A stretch of 64,000 nt of DNA from NCBI GenBank assembly GCA_015501605.1, contig JADNRZ010000042.1, positions 1 through 64,000 of the forward strand, written 5' to 3'. The notes under the pieces were generated by a model. That model ran no database searches and was not told the origin of the DNA. It worked only from the letters and a program-made list of their open reading frames with translations. Below, in pieces: positions 23,766 to 35,631 of this stretch. The stretch comes from Panaeolus papilionaceus (lineage: Eukaryota > Basidiomycota > Agaricomycetes > Agaricales). Numbering within the stretch: position 1 is the stretch's first letter; each line of letters opens with the position of its first letter. The translations under genes were made by a program, and so were the position numbers.

Positions 23766-24744
23766 AAAGCAGCAGACCCTGTGAATGAAGGCTGGACTCA
23801 GTCTATGGAGGCGGCGTACCAGGCTTGGCTACCAAGTGCAGTCAATCTGGCTCTGACCATATTTCCGACCAACGAGTCTGAGGCCAAAGACCAGGCCAGA
23901 AAGTCATATGGCAAAGGAAAGAAGGGAGGCGTTGGTCGCCCGCTGAACTGCTACATGCTGTATCAGAACCACTTTAAAAAGAAGTGGGCGGAGCTTTACG
24001 AGGATCAGAAGGTTGCCTCGAAGGTTGCTACAAAGATGGTTTCAACTCGATGGAACGACCACATAAGCGAGGACGACAAAATGCCATGGCGCGAGGCATT
24101 TAAGCTGCTGTGCGCAGCTTTTCTTGTGGTCCACCCTGACTACAAGTACGAACCAGAACAGGACGAGGACAAGAATAGCGCACAGGATGGCTCAAGCAAA
24201 GAGCCGAATGCGAATGGCGAGCTCGGGGGGGGGGGGATAGCAGGAGAAACAAGCTTGACAATGAACATATCAGACGGCGCGTCATCCAGTCCAAAGCTCC
24301 AGCTGCCTCCGCACAGAGATCATTCAGGTCTTGGTTACCTCTTAGACTTCTTCCTCATACCTTTCCGAAGTCTATGCCACCACCACTCGTATACGTAGAA
24401 TCATCTCTTCCCGTGGGTGTCGCAGCTCTGGCACGCCAGACCAACATTCTCCAAGTCTCTCCGAGGCTCATAGCTCCTCTGCTACCAACGAGAACCATCG
24501 GGTTCCTGACTCTCAGGCACAAGCATGCTTTAAATTAACCGAGTACATTGTAAGTCCAATGTCACCCTCGAGCGCTTCCCAGATTACTAACGTATTTTTA
24601 TAGGCTTACGGAGAAACCCTTTACCTCTACTCAGACGAGGTTGCGCGGTACCCATCCGCTCGTTTACACACTGCAGAGACACAGGCTGAACGCCCCCCTA
24701 TCCAACTCCTCCCACCGTCAGCTTACGAGCACCTGCTCGGGTAG
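23766..24744 (+). CDS. Second HMG-box-like protein, 5' end uncertain or damaged
   Basis: Three exons fit: 23766-24327, 24371-24549 and 24604-24744, giving at least 293 residues. The conserved opening GWTQSMEAAYQAWLPSAV is followed by an HMG-box-like domain (GRPLNCYMLYQNHFKKKW to HPDYKYEP, about residues 57-130 of this model) and a polar tail. No in-frame ATG precedes the conserved block. An ATG at 23759 opens with basic residues (MHRKQQ) as in the related fragment at 36825, but hits TGA eight codons later, so a one-base frameshift or a missed upstream exon ending at a TAG acceptor (23763-23765) are the two readings. An 11-G run near 24225 is a slippage risk. The first intron (44 nt) is the least certain join. 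Confidence 0.55.
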
Positions 24745-27700
24745 GGGGCCATGCGGAGGACAATCCTCCTCCTTTCTCATTTAAACGCCGCTCAATGACG
24801 ACGGGGTCCAACCCCAATCTGTGCTTCGTAGCTAAAGATATTTTTCTCATTTTTCATTTGCGATCAGGTTCGTTTTGTATCTTACGACCATTACACTTTG
24901 CGATCACATCTATCATCATCTTTATACCGTCATTAACATCTCTGCATATCCCCATTATCTTGCATCATTTTCTTCTATTCCATCTTGCACCACTGCTAGC
25001 ACACCTCGCTTTCTCGTTCTCTTGATTTCCTCCTCTTCTTCTCCTTATTTCTTGTATTTTTCTTGCTTCGAATATGTTGTAACAACGCATGTACCGTATG
25101 CTTCCACAAATTTTATTCGACCTTTGGGTTATATTCCGACTGACCATCGCGATCCATGAAAACAGGCAGTTGTATCACATTCTCTCAGCATCGCTACTTC
25201 GACTCCGGCTCTTCATCTCAACCCAACTATCAGTCGAAGCCTCCGACCTCTAAACATTTGAAGAAATATTTTTAAATATATCTTACCAATTTCGCCCATG
25301 GGGTTTTCTGAATTATTCTTCTCTGATTCGATTTGATGCATATACACAGCCTTCGTTTAAACGTTCGGAGTATCTGGATCACATCGCATTCAAGCCGAAT
25401 GCCTACCGGACAGCCTGGGACGACTTCTGGCAACCTGTTGAGCTCATTGGTGACGTCTTTCGAAAAGCACTTCATATTATCTATACAAGGTGGTCAACTT
25501 CTTCTGCAATAGGGGTATATCCTACCTATTCTGTCTGTTGAGTTGACACGTCGTGCGGCGTCTGCCAGAGCTCGCGGACGTTCGTCAACATTCCGACTGA
25601 TATCGTGTTCTTCCTCGCAGTGCGCAGTGCCAAGTACAGCAGACACTTCCGAGTCCTTGGAGAATACAATAATATGATGTTCTATGCTTCACCGATGTTC
25701 GGTGTTGTCTTCCATTAACAGCGGATGTCCGTGTCAGACAGCTCCTCGTATACCCTTCTAGCATTAATTGTCAGAACCCACCTCTGAACAAACTCCCAAT
25801 ACATTTTTCAGCCAAGACATTCACCTTGGAATTCAACGAAGCAAATCATTGGTGTATCGAAAGTCAGAAGCACACACTCTTATCTACCTCTGTTTTTTTG
25901 TGGAGTAAATCATACCGAGGCTTCCCCTCGAAACACGCTGCTCGCCAACTGCTCACTGACAACAAGGCAGATTAATGTTTTTCTCGTATTCTCTCTCGCA
26001 GCTTCGCTCTCACTCAGCCCCTGAAGGGTTGGCCAAGTGGCAGAATATGCTCGCCTGTTTGGCGTTAGTGGGAACCTTCTGGAATTGCCTTCAGAATTAT
26101 TCTTGTACGGTACCCACTTACCTTGTAGTGCCCCACACACATCCGACGCGTTTCTGTAGCGAGCATACCCGACACAACATACAAAGTGGATATGGCTCGA
26201 CCAGAACCGAGGTCATTAGCTCAATGCCCCTCATCGAGTCGTCGACGCGTAAGCACTCACACCAACAAACAGAATCCGACATCGCCAAACAGAACGAGGG
26301 CGCCGCACCACACCCCTCCGAAACACTTCATTCAGGCTTTAAGGTTGATGGGAGACTACCCCGCTTACTGATACGGGTAGATAAGGTATGCATTACTTAC
26401 TTCCTTGGACAGGTAATAACGCTGGGCGCGTTCGTGCCACTGCGAACATCACTCCGTCTTTTTTTTGATCGTCCATCGTCCGACCTCCGCCGTGCTTCTA
26501 CAAGAAAGTCCGTGATCCATATCCAAGCGGGACAAGAGCACTTAAAATGATGACCTCGGTGGAGAATCCGTCTCTGAAAAGCAGCACTGAAAAACAGTAA
26601 ATGTATGAATTTATGCAAATTTCTAGCAGCTCGATACAATGAGGTTATCATTCGCATGTCGCATTCTTAAAAATATACCCTCCATCGATTTCTCCGAGCT
26701 CGCAGCAGTCAGCACCGTTCCTCACTCTTCTCCACTCCATGAATCAATTCCAATCCCCTTGGATCACCCAAAAATACATATTGAAACAGCGGAGGGATGC
26801 GGTGATTTGATTGCATTCTCCTCCCTTCTTTCCTACTCTCACCCAGTCGCATTCTTTCTGGTGCTATTTTTGAATAACGTGCCCTACCGTCAATCCACAC
26901 GACAAAGCTGTGCTGAGACCTGTCGACGTGATCATGATAACGATGGAGTGGGTGTGAGAATCCTCGTACATGGTCGGATTTGAGCCGGATCGAAGCAGAA
27001 AGGTTTGACGAACGCGTTGCGAAAAAGTTGATGGTTAATCTGACGGTCTTACTGCGCCCTGTGAGGTTAAACTGGCATGTCAATTATGGGGGGAATACGT
27101 GGCCCAGTGAAGAATGGCTGGGCGTGGATGGATTTTTCAACTGTTTTTGACGTTCACCGATCTGTGGGTTAGGTAGACCAATTATATAAATATGCCCAAT
27201 GACCCAGCCCATCACGCGCGCTTGCCTGTCCATATAGCGAACCTGGAGACGATGCAGGCGGAAGGAAATTGGTAGAGTCGCTGTTAACTGCTATCTACGA
27301 GGATCGCTAGATATGTCAAATGTCTTGTCCTGACTCGCTTAAGCTTTATCTCTACAACAGGCATGACGTACGCCCAGAGCGCTACACAAAACTAAGCGCA
27401 GGTTCGGCGGAACGGTCCCACTGTACTCGGTGCTTTTAATAATATCTAGGTTCAACTTGTTGACTTTTTCTGAACAACAGCTGCCACAACCAATCAACCA
27501 AACAGATTGAAAAGCAGTCAACAGCTCGCATTATGAGTCTGAAGAATCTCACGCAACGGTTCATTGCATTGTTCATCACCCTGTTCTCCTCGGAAAACCC
27601 AAAACTCGGACTCTAAAGCGCTTCATATGATTCAAACCCAGCTCTATGTAAACCTTTTCGTATGTCCTCTTCTTCATTCAAGACTGCCAACGATGATTTT

Positions 27701-28319
27701 GCGATTGTATTCAACGGAATTAACGGCCCGCGGAGTTCAGTTAATACAAGGTTCAAATTCAAACCTTTTTGTTTACACCGTTTATACCCGCCGACCTGCC
27801 AGTGTGGCTTTCGAGCAATTTTGACCGGCTTGGGATAATTTCTTTTCTTAAACTCGAGCGAACCTATTCAATTGAATTGTAATCCTGTTGGTGCACGCTG
27901 AACGATCACAGTTCGGTGGCGGTAAGCCAGCCGAGGCGCGGGTTTGTTCTCCTGACTTGTTCTTGTCCTCTTAGCTGTCGTGTTGTCCGATTCTGTGCAT
28001 TTCATATGTTGGCGTAAGGTAATATGTGCTGTTACTTATTATAAAGTTGATAGCCTTTGATTTGAATTGTGCTAACTTGCATTTCTCGCTTGCGCTGTCA
28101 TTAGAGTGCGTTAATAGGAGATTAACAGCCTAGGAAGCCTTCACTCAGCAATCCGACGGTGGTCCGATTCTCAGGCGTCTGCTGGATCTCAGGATCCTCT
28201 TTAGTGCACTTGCTCTCTCCTCTCTCTTCACTATTCTTGCCCATCTTCTTCCCTCATACCCCAACACCCCTTATTCTTTCTTTACGTACATCACACAAAC
28301 ACTTTCACTTGCCCTTTGA
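24745..28319. other. Long intergenic region, possibly with gene relics
   Basis: No gene is supported. Around 25340-25720 the plus strand has open stretches such as AFKPNAYRTAWDDFWQPVEL and DIVFFLAVRSAKYS, separated by stops. They might be a decayed gene but match nothing I know. Plus and minus frames at 25975-27083 have no coding character that I can support. The segment just before 28320 is pyrimidine-rich, fitting the promoter of the F-box gene. Confidence 0.4.
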
Positions 28320-29755
28320 ATGGCCTTCATATATAAATCATCTGGCAGCACAATTATCCTTCCCGCCGAACTCTGCGGTCTCATCGCCCAATCTTCCTCT
28401 CTCTCCCGAAAGGACCTACACAACCTCTGCAGCGTCTCTCGTGCCTTCCGGGACGAAACAGAAAGATTTCTGTACATCGATGTCTCACTCAACGGCGTGC
28501 GTGCCATCCGATCATGGGCTCGTGCTGTACATAGACGGCCTAATCTTAGCTTCAAGACCAAGAGGTTAATCATGCGTATGCCGAGGCAGATGGATATGGA
28601 CGCAGATGATCTAGGGTGGGTGGTGAAAGGACTGCGAACGTGCGGTGCATTGGAGGATTTGTGGGTGTTGCAGCAGGAGTATGGGTGTTCATCATCAAGT
28701 GGGAGGTGCACGCCTTTGAAGAATAGACGGAGAAGCCGACGAGACCGTATAGACCGGGAAGGAGACAGCGTGCAGAGGTGGATCCTGGAGGGACATTCAT
28801 TCAAGCTCAAGTCTTTCGTAAATGACTACTTCCAAGCACACCTCCTTACGTCTTTCCTCAAGTCACAGCCTGACCTCGAGTTCTTGGTTCTTAGAGGGGC
28901 CGGATACAACCCTATTTCGCCCACGGGTGGTGTTATGACGCTCACGGATATCCCGTTCTCCAACCTTAGAGTTTTGGATACGACAGCGACGATGGTTCAA
29001 AAATTTAGTGTTCCTTGCACTTTTATACGAAATCTCCAGAAACTGCAAGTGGAAATGTTCAACACAACCGATCTAGAGGAACTCATGACGGTCAGCGCTA
29101 TCACTCGATTTGCAGGGACACTCCGCAGTCTGAGTATAGTACGACGGGATGCGGTACGAGGGAGCGATATCGCAGCGTTGGTTACGTGGGTTGTCGCCCA
29201 GCTGCCAGCACTTAAGTTCCTCAAGATTTCAGACTATACCATTCGTGTGAGTGTTCAATACAGTTACAGCTTACCCTCGTTTCTAGCTGTTCTATTTTTA
29301 GAACATCGGCTATTTGGCCATTCCTATTCCTCCGCCTTTTCTCCAACAAACAATATTGCCTTTATTTTCAATTTCATTCTGGGGTTTTCTTGGTTCGCCG
29401 TTGATTGATGTGTAGCTGACGTCGACGTTGACAGCGGAACACGTATCCGACTTTTATCATGCCGTTCCATGTCACTAATCCTGGGGTGGAGACCTTGATT
29501 TTACGACCTGCAATGTGGGCTCATGAGAGCGATGATCCGAAAGTGGATGAGGAGGTGCTGGAAAGTGCATATTCGGAACTACGGCATGCAGCTGGTCGAA
29601 GGACTGCGGCATTGCGGATGATGAGCGATCTGCTGTCGCTCAAGTGCATTGGGTTCGTTGAGCAATCAACTGGACTTCACTGCTTTACGAAATCGGAACA
29701 AGGTATCAGAGAATCCGAAATGTCTGTTAATGTTTACGATTGGATTATAGCATAG
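28320..29755 (+). CDS. F-box protein (paralogue of the gene at 47.4-48.8 kb)
   Basis: Two exons: 28320-29246 and 29435-29755, phase 0, giving 415 residues. An F-box lies at about residues 13-50 (LPAELCGLIAQSSSLSRKDLHNLCSVSRAF), followed by LRR-like irregular repeats (LEFLVLRG, LRVLDTT, LKFLKISDYT). The second exon starts RNTYPTFIMPFH and contains VETLILRP. Such proteins recruit substrates to SCF ubiquitin ligases through Skp1. The substrate is unknown. The start ATG sits right before the F-box with no competing upstream ATG in frame. The 188-nt intron is long for this window, but its position and phase are the same as in the paralogue, which supports it. Confidence 0.75.
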
Positions 29756-29884
29756 TGGGACATTACTTATTTTATTTGTATAATAAATCAATGAGGGTTA
29801 ATTTTCCTTAATAGAGGGTGTTCCCCCTGATCTGCAAAGCAGAGAAGGGTTTTGTAGATAATGATGGAACGCTTTCCCTACAAG

Positions 29885-30334
29885 CGAGTTGCACCACGTT
29901 CGTGGCATCAGGAACTCGTCCGTTCACATTTTTCGGTTTTTAAAATACTGAGAACCGCTTAGAAATAGAAAAAACCGTAAAAACCCGAAACCTAAAAACC
30001 CATGTATGTTTTTCTAAAAACCATCTCTAGCCTAAATATTTTAATCTAAGTCAAAACCCCTAAAACCTCCAGAAAACCCGGAAAACTCATAAAAAATATC
30101 TACAAAATAAATCGAAATTACGGGCAAGATGGGTGGTATAATTAAAATCTAGTCGCTAAAGTAGTCATATTCAATACAAAATCGCTAAAATTACCTGCTA
30201 TTGATTTATGTGGTAGGTTTTAAGAGTTTAAATGGTTTTATGAGTTTAGAGGTTTTTGAAAACCAAAAAATCCTAAAAAACGCACGAAACCTCAAATGTG
30301 AATGGACAGTTTGCTGATGTGGGTGCAGCGCTGA
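29885..30334. mobile_element. MITE-like element with long degenerate TIRs
   Basis: Plus-strand blocks TTGCACC, CATCAG, AACTCGTCCGTTCACATTT at the left end match CTGCACC, CATCAG, AAACTGTCCATTCACATTT on the reverse complement of the right end, in the same order with small gaps. The interior is AT-rich with no ORF and has runs such as AAAACCC and GGTTTT that are also inverted. The right terminus reads CAGTG on the complement, as in some hAT elements. I could not identify a target-site duplication, so exact ends are uncertain by a few bases. Confidence 0.6.
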
Positions 30335-30435
30335 CACTGGTCGATTTAAACTTAGTCTTCAGATACGTGCACTGAGAAATGTCAAATATCTGTGACCTTC
30401 ATATCTATTGTCCTACATTAAAATTTGATTTCTAA

Positions 30436-30735
30436 AGTAAGATTCACGCTCACCGCACCTGTCAAGGAGAGCTCACGCAACACATCGAGGAACTAGTTGG
30501 CCAACTCGATAACAAGTGCAATGCGCGTTCCCAGCTCGAATCCGACATCAACGCGATGAAACAGAACCACGAAGCTGCCCTCCGACGCGAGAAACGCGCC
30601 CTCGAAGCGGAAGAGTTTGTACTCACCAGCACCACCAACGACCTCGCACGCGCACAGTCTCTGCTCTCCACTTCCCACTTTCATGCTGCATGCATCACGA
30701 CTCTCGTTCCTTGTACTTACCCTCTCACGCTCTAA
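30436..30735 (+). pseudogene. Fragment of a coiled-coil protein gene
   Basis: An open frame from 30436 to a stop at 30733-30735 encodes heptad-like helical sequence (LTQHIEELVGQLDNK, LESDINAMKQNHEAALRR, TTNDLARAQSLL). It has no ATG at a sensible place and no partner exons nearby. It resembles the stalk of a motor or tether protein, but coiled coils are not diagnostic. It lies just right of the MITE-like element and is most simply a gene fragment. Confidence 0.45.
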
Positions 30736-31649
30736 CCTAGAGCACTGTATCTTCGCATTGACATAGACTTCGATGTTGAGAATAACCTTTCTACGATTGC
30801 ATACTCTAATCAATTTTTTCATCAAATTTCCTCTTGCTTCACGAGATCCAGCCAGGGTAGTTAGGTAGGTACGGATGGGGAAGGACGAAGGGGAACAGCG
30901 AAGATGGGCACTGACCCCTTCCCTGGGCGAGAGACGAAAAGCGAGGACGGCTGAACCCCCCCGCTGAACGCTCTCTCCCCACCTAACAACTCTGGTAGGA
31001 TCTGTCGCGCGGTGTATGTAAGAAGTTGACGAAGGGAGGTGGGTGGGAAATAAAATAAAATGCAATTATGAGGGTAACGATAAGTTGCGAGCGACGAGGT
31101 TCTAACGAGGAGCGAGTATGTAGAAAGAAGTAGCGAGTAACGACTTGTAAGAGTCGTGAAGGTTGGCAGATCCACGTGATCAAGAAGACGAACCTGAACT
31201 TCGTTCAGGTTCTTCCAAACTCTGGTTCATGTTGATCAGCGAATATTCACTTGACCAAGCGCGTCGTGAGGTGTTGGTTGATTAATCTTAGATTTTCATT
31301 GATTATCTTTCGAAGCTGTGTCGTTCTCAGAGGGCAACATAGACGCAATCAAAGAGGCGTCGTGATCGCGACCCAGTGCTCACACGGGTGGATGGACGAC
31401 GGATACTTTTATCCGGCTGCTACACAGGCATATCTATCTCACTACGAATCTATTAATATCTCTTCCCTGTATATGTCGTCTCCAACGGTCTCCAACGGTC
31501 TCCAACCACCTTCGCCAGTTACGACCACCATCCTCACTAGTGCGCAGGCAGCACATTTTATTGTCCCTTGGTTTATGTTATCCTTTCCTCTCATTTTATT
31601 TGAATTCTAGTCCACTTTGTATAATTAATTCATAACCTCAAATATCTCC
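30736..31649. other. Intergenic region
   Basis: No gene is supported. The open frames here (for example plus 31251-31610 and minus 30861-31183) lack family resemblance. A short direct duplication GGTCTCCAAC occurs near 31482-31503. Confidence 0.45.
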
Positions 31650-32488
31650 ATGGCTGGCTTCCAACCTAATGTGTCTCCGCCTCTCAACAACAGTAAGCGA
31701 AACCAAATCTTATCTACAAAACACCCACTAACGATTTCGTTCTAAATTGTGCAGACACCAACCCTGCATCCGCCGTCGTAGACACTATTCTGCCCACTGA
31801 TGATGCTACCCAGGATCAATCTACGCCTCGAAAGGGTTTTCTGATCGCAATGCTGGGACTCTCCCTGTTTATCATCGTATGCTGGATGTACTACTCATTA
31901 CGGACGCGCTTCAGGACAACTCCACCCCCGAGAGATTATGAAAAGGGGCCAGCATATCCATTTGCTCAGAATCCCGGTGTGCGTCCACCTGTTGGCACCC
32001 AAGCGCAACACCCCAAAGTACCCATACATCTGCCCATGCCCACCCAAGCTCAAGCTCGACTCCAATCACCAGAATACCCTCCTCCACCTATCAACTCTGA
32101 AGAGAGTTTCCGTCCTAGATCATTCAACTCCCTATTCAGCGGCTACTTCTCATCTGGAAATCGAGGTGGCTCATATCCCTTGCTCCCCGAGAAACCGGAG
32201 AAGGCGACGCTCAGAAACCTCTGGGGTAGCAGGCGGAGTATAGCGAAGTCTGGTCTAGGAAATGCACAGGTTTCCAATGCTCCAGTGCCAGGAGCCTCCA
32301 TTGGTGTAATGCCTCCAGTTCCCGAAATCAGAATCAATGGTACGGCTGGGTTCGAGCCGTTCCGGGGGCCACCACCTTCGTATCATGGGAGCGCCCATGC
32401 AACACCTGTAGCAGCTTCCATGTATTCAGCACCTGTGGCTACTGCGCCTGCATTGGGTTCAAATAACCCATACACCGGCATGGCCTGA
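31650..32488 (+). CDS. Small single-pass membrane protein with Pro-rich tail
   Basis: Two exons: 31650-31692 and 31755-32488, phase 1, intron 62 nt, giving 258 residues. There is no signal peptide. A short polar N-terminus (about 45 residues with NVS/NNT sites) is followed by one TM segment (FLIAMLGLSLFIIVCWMYY, about 48-66), then LRTRFR and a long Pro/Ser-rich tail. The basic residues after the TM predict N-out, C-in topology with the TM as uncleaved anchor. PPPP and PPSY motifs in the tail could bind SH3 or WW domains. The family is not recognised. An additional upstream exon cannot be excluded. Confidence 0.65.
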
Positions 32489-32677
32489 GCTCTGAGTCCA
32501 CTGGAGCTTTTGTTGAGCATCGAGGGCATTGCACCAATCCGATACATTTCCCCCTTCGTTATTTCTTCAGTGTTCATTCTGAATTCGTCACTCTTTGTAA
32601 TTTATCATGGGTGCAGACGTATCTTCGTGTATATTATACTCCTACTCCATCGGAATCATTTTGCATATTCAGCGATG

Positions 32678-33501
32678 TCAGAGCGTCATAACAACCCCTA
32701 ATACCACGCCCATCAACACTCCTGAGAAGAGGCTGGAAGACAAGCCGTGTGCGCTACTGGCCGTCGTCGTAAAAGTGGCCACAGGGAAGGCAGTTGCGGT
32801 ATACGTCGTTGGACGCGTTATGGTCATAGTGCCCGTTACAGTCTGTGTACCACTCAGGAATTGGGTGAATTCGGGGTGAAGTAGTTCACCAGAGCACACT
32901 CCTCCATTCTTTCCTTCGTTTATTTGACAGTCTACCCTCTTCCCGTCTTGCAGAAAGATGTCGTGGCCGTTGAACTGGGTAATAAATGGATCGGCGACCT
33001 CGCGGTGGACAGTGCCCCCTTCCTCGATGGTGTCTAAGGTGAAAGCGATGGGATTAATGACAACACAATGAGGCCGCGAGATAACCTACATGTCACAGCG
33101 GTTATAGGAACACTAGGATCCACAAAATGGATACCATTCGCTGGGTCGTTGAACTGGAAACGGTTGAATACCACTTTGTCTTCGTACTTTGTCATTCCAG
33201 ATTCCCCGGGACCTATAGCCGACGCGACGTCTGTAAATCCAGCAAATACATCGGTGAATGCGGAAAGGGCTGCTGATGAGGATGATGATGTCGCTTGGCT
33301 AACAGATGAGGTGAGAGGCTGAGACCCATACGACGGGTTAAGCCGATTCAACGTCACCACTTCGGCTTCTGAAAAGCATATGGTTTGAACTTCGTCAACT
33401 AACTAGTCCATTCATCAATCAAGAGAGGAAGAATTACGGGCCGATGTGGTTAGCACAAGCATAAGGGTCATCCAATGAATTGTAACATGAAGATGCGCCA
33501 T
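32678..33501 (-). CDS. Secreted, probably GPI-anchored protein (copy A of a pair)
   Basis: Three exons: 33501-33438, 33368-33090 and 33033-32678, all phase 1, giving 232 residues. A signal peptide (MAHLHVTIHWMTLMLVLTTSAQA) precedes EVVTLNRLNPSYG and a Ser/Ala-rich segment. The last exon encodes TIEEGGTVHREVADPFITQ, two cysteines (VDCQINEG, GVCSGEL), a Thr-rich TYTATAFPVATFTTT stretch and a hydrophobic C-terminus (LMGVVLGVVMTL), typical of GPI-anchor signals. It is paralogous to the gene at 35632-36422, with the same three-exon plan and an identical last-exon length (356 nt). Function unknown; probably cell wall or surface. Confidence 0.72.
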
Positions 33502-34230
33502 AAGGAGCAGAGTTGGAAGGAGGAAGGATTTGAGTGAAGTCGAACACGATACAATGATTATTTTATACACCAATGCAGACGCTCATTGGAGACTGGAGCT
33601 CTCGCTGGAATTATGACGAGAACTACACATTCATTCGATGCCGGTGATAATAATCCTGATCGCCAAGATGATGGACTACTTGCCTGTGGAGCTTTCAGTT
33701 GTATTCCCTCCTCAACTTTTATACAATGAATCGGTGAGGGGATACTCCCCATGCGACTCGGACAACCAATGACGATGTCAACTGGGAAGTTACGTATTTG
33801 CAAGACCCATGTATGGAACATTTTATCCCCGTTTTGGAGTCTCAGAGGCCTTCTCTGGACATGACCTTTATCGAAAGCTACAAAGTTCGAAGTCGAAGTC
33901 GGAATATGAGTGTTGTGTTATTTGAGGATGTTATGTGTAGTTCGCTGCCCCTTAGGCTGCCTTGGCTCCTGATGCGCCTGATGTCACGTCCAAACATGCG
34001 CGTGGTGACGAATGTCCAAACCGAGAATTATTTCATTGTCTCCTGTTGTCTCCCAGCTTGGACTCGTTCCACAACCATCTCCATCATCCTTTCATTGCGT
34101 CCACCACCAGTTGACCACCACTTTTTCTTTTCTTGTTTCTTTGGGTTTTTCTTTTTCTTTATCTTATTTTTCCCATTGATTCAAATTTCAAGCTTCCATC
34201 CCTTCATTTCCTATTCCCGCAGCTGTTTGG
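33502..34230. other. Intergenic region
   Basis: Upstream flank of GPI-protein copy A and sequence leading into the tandem repeat. A plus-strand open frame at 33798-34382 overlaps the repeat and has no family features, so it is not called. Confidence 0.45.
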
Positions 34231-34712
34231 TCTATGAGCCAACTGGTGGTCGCTGGCTGTCTATGTGCCGTCAGTGCAAAGCTTTCTTCTGCTTTTTCGT
34301 TGGCAAGTCATGCTCTTCACCACTGGTCTATGAGCCAGAAGGTGGCTATTGCGACCGTCTATCAATGGTTAGCGGGGGGTAGTTTTCTTATTTCATATTT
34401 CTCTTCCCCGCCATCTCTGGTCTATGAGCCAGGGGTTGGAGTCTGGTCATCTATGAGTGGCCAGGACGAGGGGTTGATTTATGGACAGTTTCTATCTCCA
34501 CTGCCGACTGGTCTATGAGTCAGATAGGAGATTGTTGACCATCTACGAGTGGACAGCAGGGGTTAGAAATGTCTTTCAAGTTTCAATTCTTCATCGTTCC
34601 ACCACCGTTGTTCTATGAGCTAGCGGTTGGAAGCCGGTCATCTATGAGTGGCTGGCACCGGAATAACCTTTCTTTCTCCCTCCGTTTTTTTTTCAACGCG
34701 GGTCTATGGGTC
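34231..34712 (+). repeat. Degenerate tandem repeat, ~95-bp unit
   Basis: The phrase GGTCTATGAGCCA or a close variant recurs at 34231, 34327, 34421, 34512, 34612 and 34703, spaced 91-100 bp. Several units also share GGTTGGAGTCTGGTCATCTATGAGTGGCC-like text about 25-40 bp later and a T/C-rich spacer. Six degenerate units are visible. The array is non-coding as far as I can see. Confidence 0.75.
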
Positions 34713-35631
34713 TACAGATGCACGACTATCAAATACAAGCGGTGAGTCCCTCAGTTGTCAACGTTAATGTTTCAATGCAGAATTCTCCGCATCCCTGGTG
34801 ATCTTCTGGTCATGGTTCCAGCCATGTTCGCATGTCATCGGCATGGTGAGAGGGAACCAAGTATTCCTTGCCCATGAGTCCTCAAACGATACATCACGAA
34901 CCTCTCAGCTGCTCCAGCCCTGCTTTGAGTCATGGCTCGATGAACACGCCCTTGCTTTTTCTTTCACGTTCATTCAGTCTTTCTGGTTGAGGCTATCCGA
35001 TTAGTCGACGATCTGAGTAACGTTTATTTGGTCTTGGGTCTATCATCGTGATTACGACACCGAATTCTGTCTGGATATTGGCCAATGGTATCTCTCTGTG
35101 TGCCTGAGGGTCTTGACTACTTGTCTCATTAATTTTTGAGCTTTGGCATTGCCCTTCGAGCCTCTTCGACGCGGATGACCCCCAAAGATATGGTTTGAAC
35201 TTTGTTGACTGATTCGAAGTCTCTCGACTTGCTCTGTTTGTCTGCTGCACAGAAACATGTCCTTTGAGACGCACTGGTTAATTTGAAATTTAAAATGGGT
35301 ATATGACGGCTTGTGCATATGTAAACTGAACATGTCGGAAATGAGGTTTCTGTCGTAATGGGACAGGTCCTTTGCCTTGTCTGTTTCATCGGTACTTGGT
35401 CATTTTTTCTGCAGAATTTAGACGGTGTCGCAAGCAGTCATCAGTGAGTCGACTACGAACTATTATCTCGTGGTTCTAGTACATCTGAGCTGAGGTATGT
35501 GCGACGAAAGAGCCCTCGCTCCACTGCCAACTTGTCATCGCATACAAACATCTACTCAACGTGTAAATTCGTATCCTACGACGATCGATCGCTCTTCCTC
35601 ATCCCCGACGCTGTTACCACCTCCCTCAACC
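34713..35631. other. Intergenic region
   Basis: No gene is supported. Overlapping minus-strand open frames at 34993-35389 are in different frames over the same DNA and have no recognisable domain. Confidence 0.45.

Noticed and set aside
20990..24744. Idea that the two HMG-box genes are a mating-type locus
   Set aside because: Agaricomycete mating type is set by homeodomain and pheromone/receptor genes, none of which is seen here.
25272..25720. Open stretches that could be a decayed gene
   Set aside because: Stops break them into pieces and no motif identifies a family.
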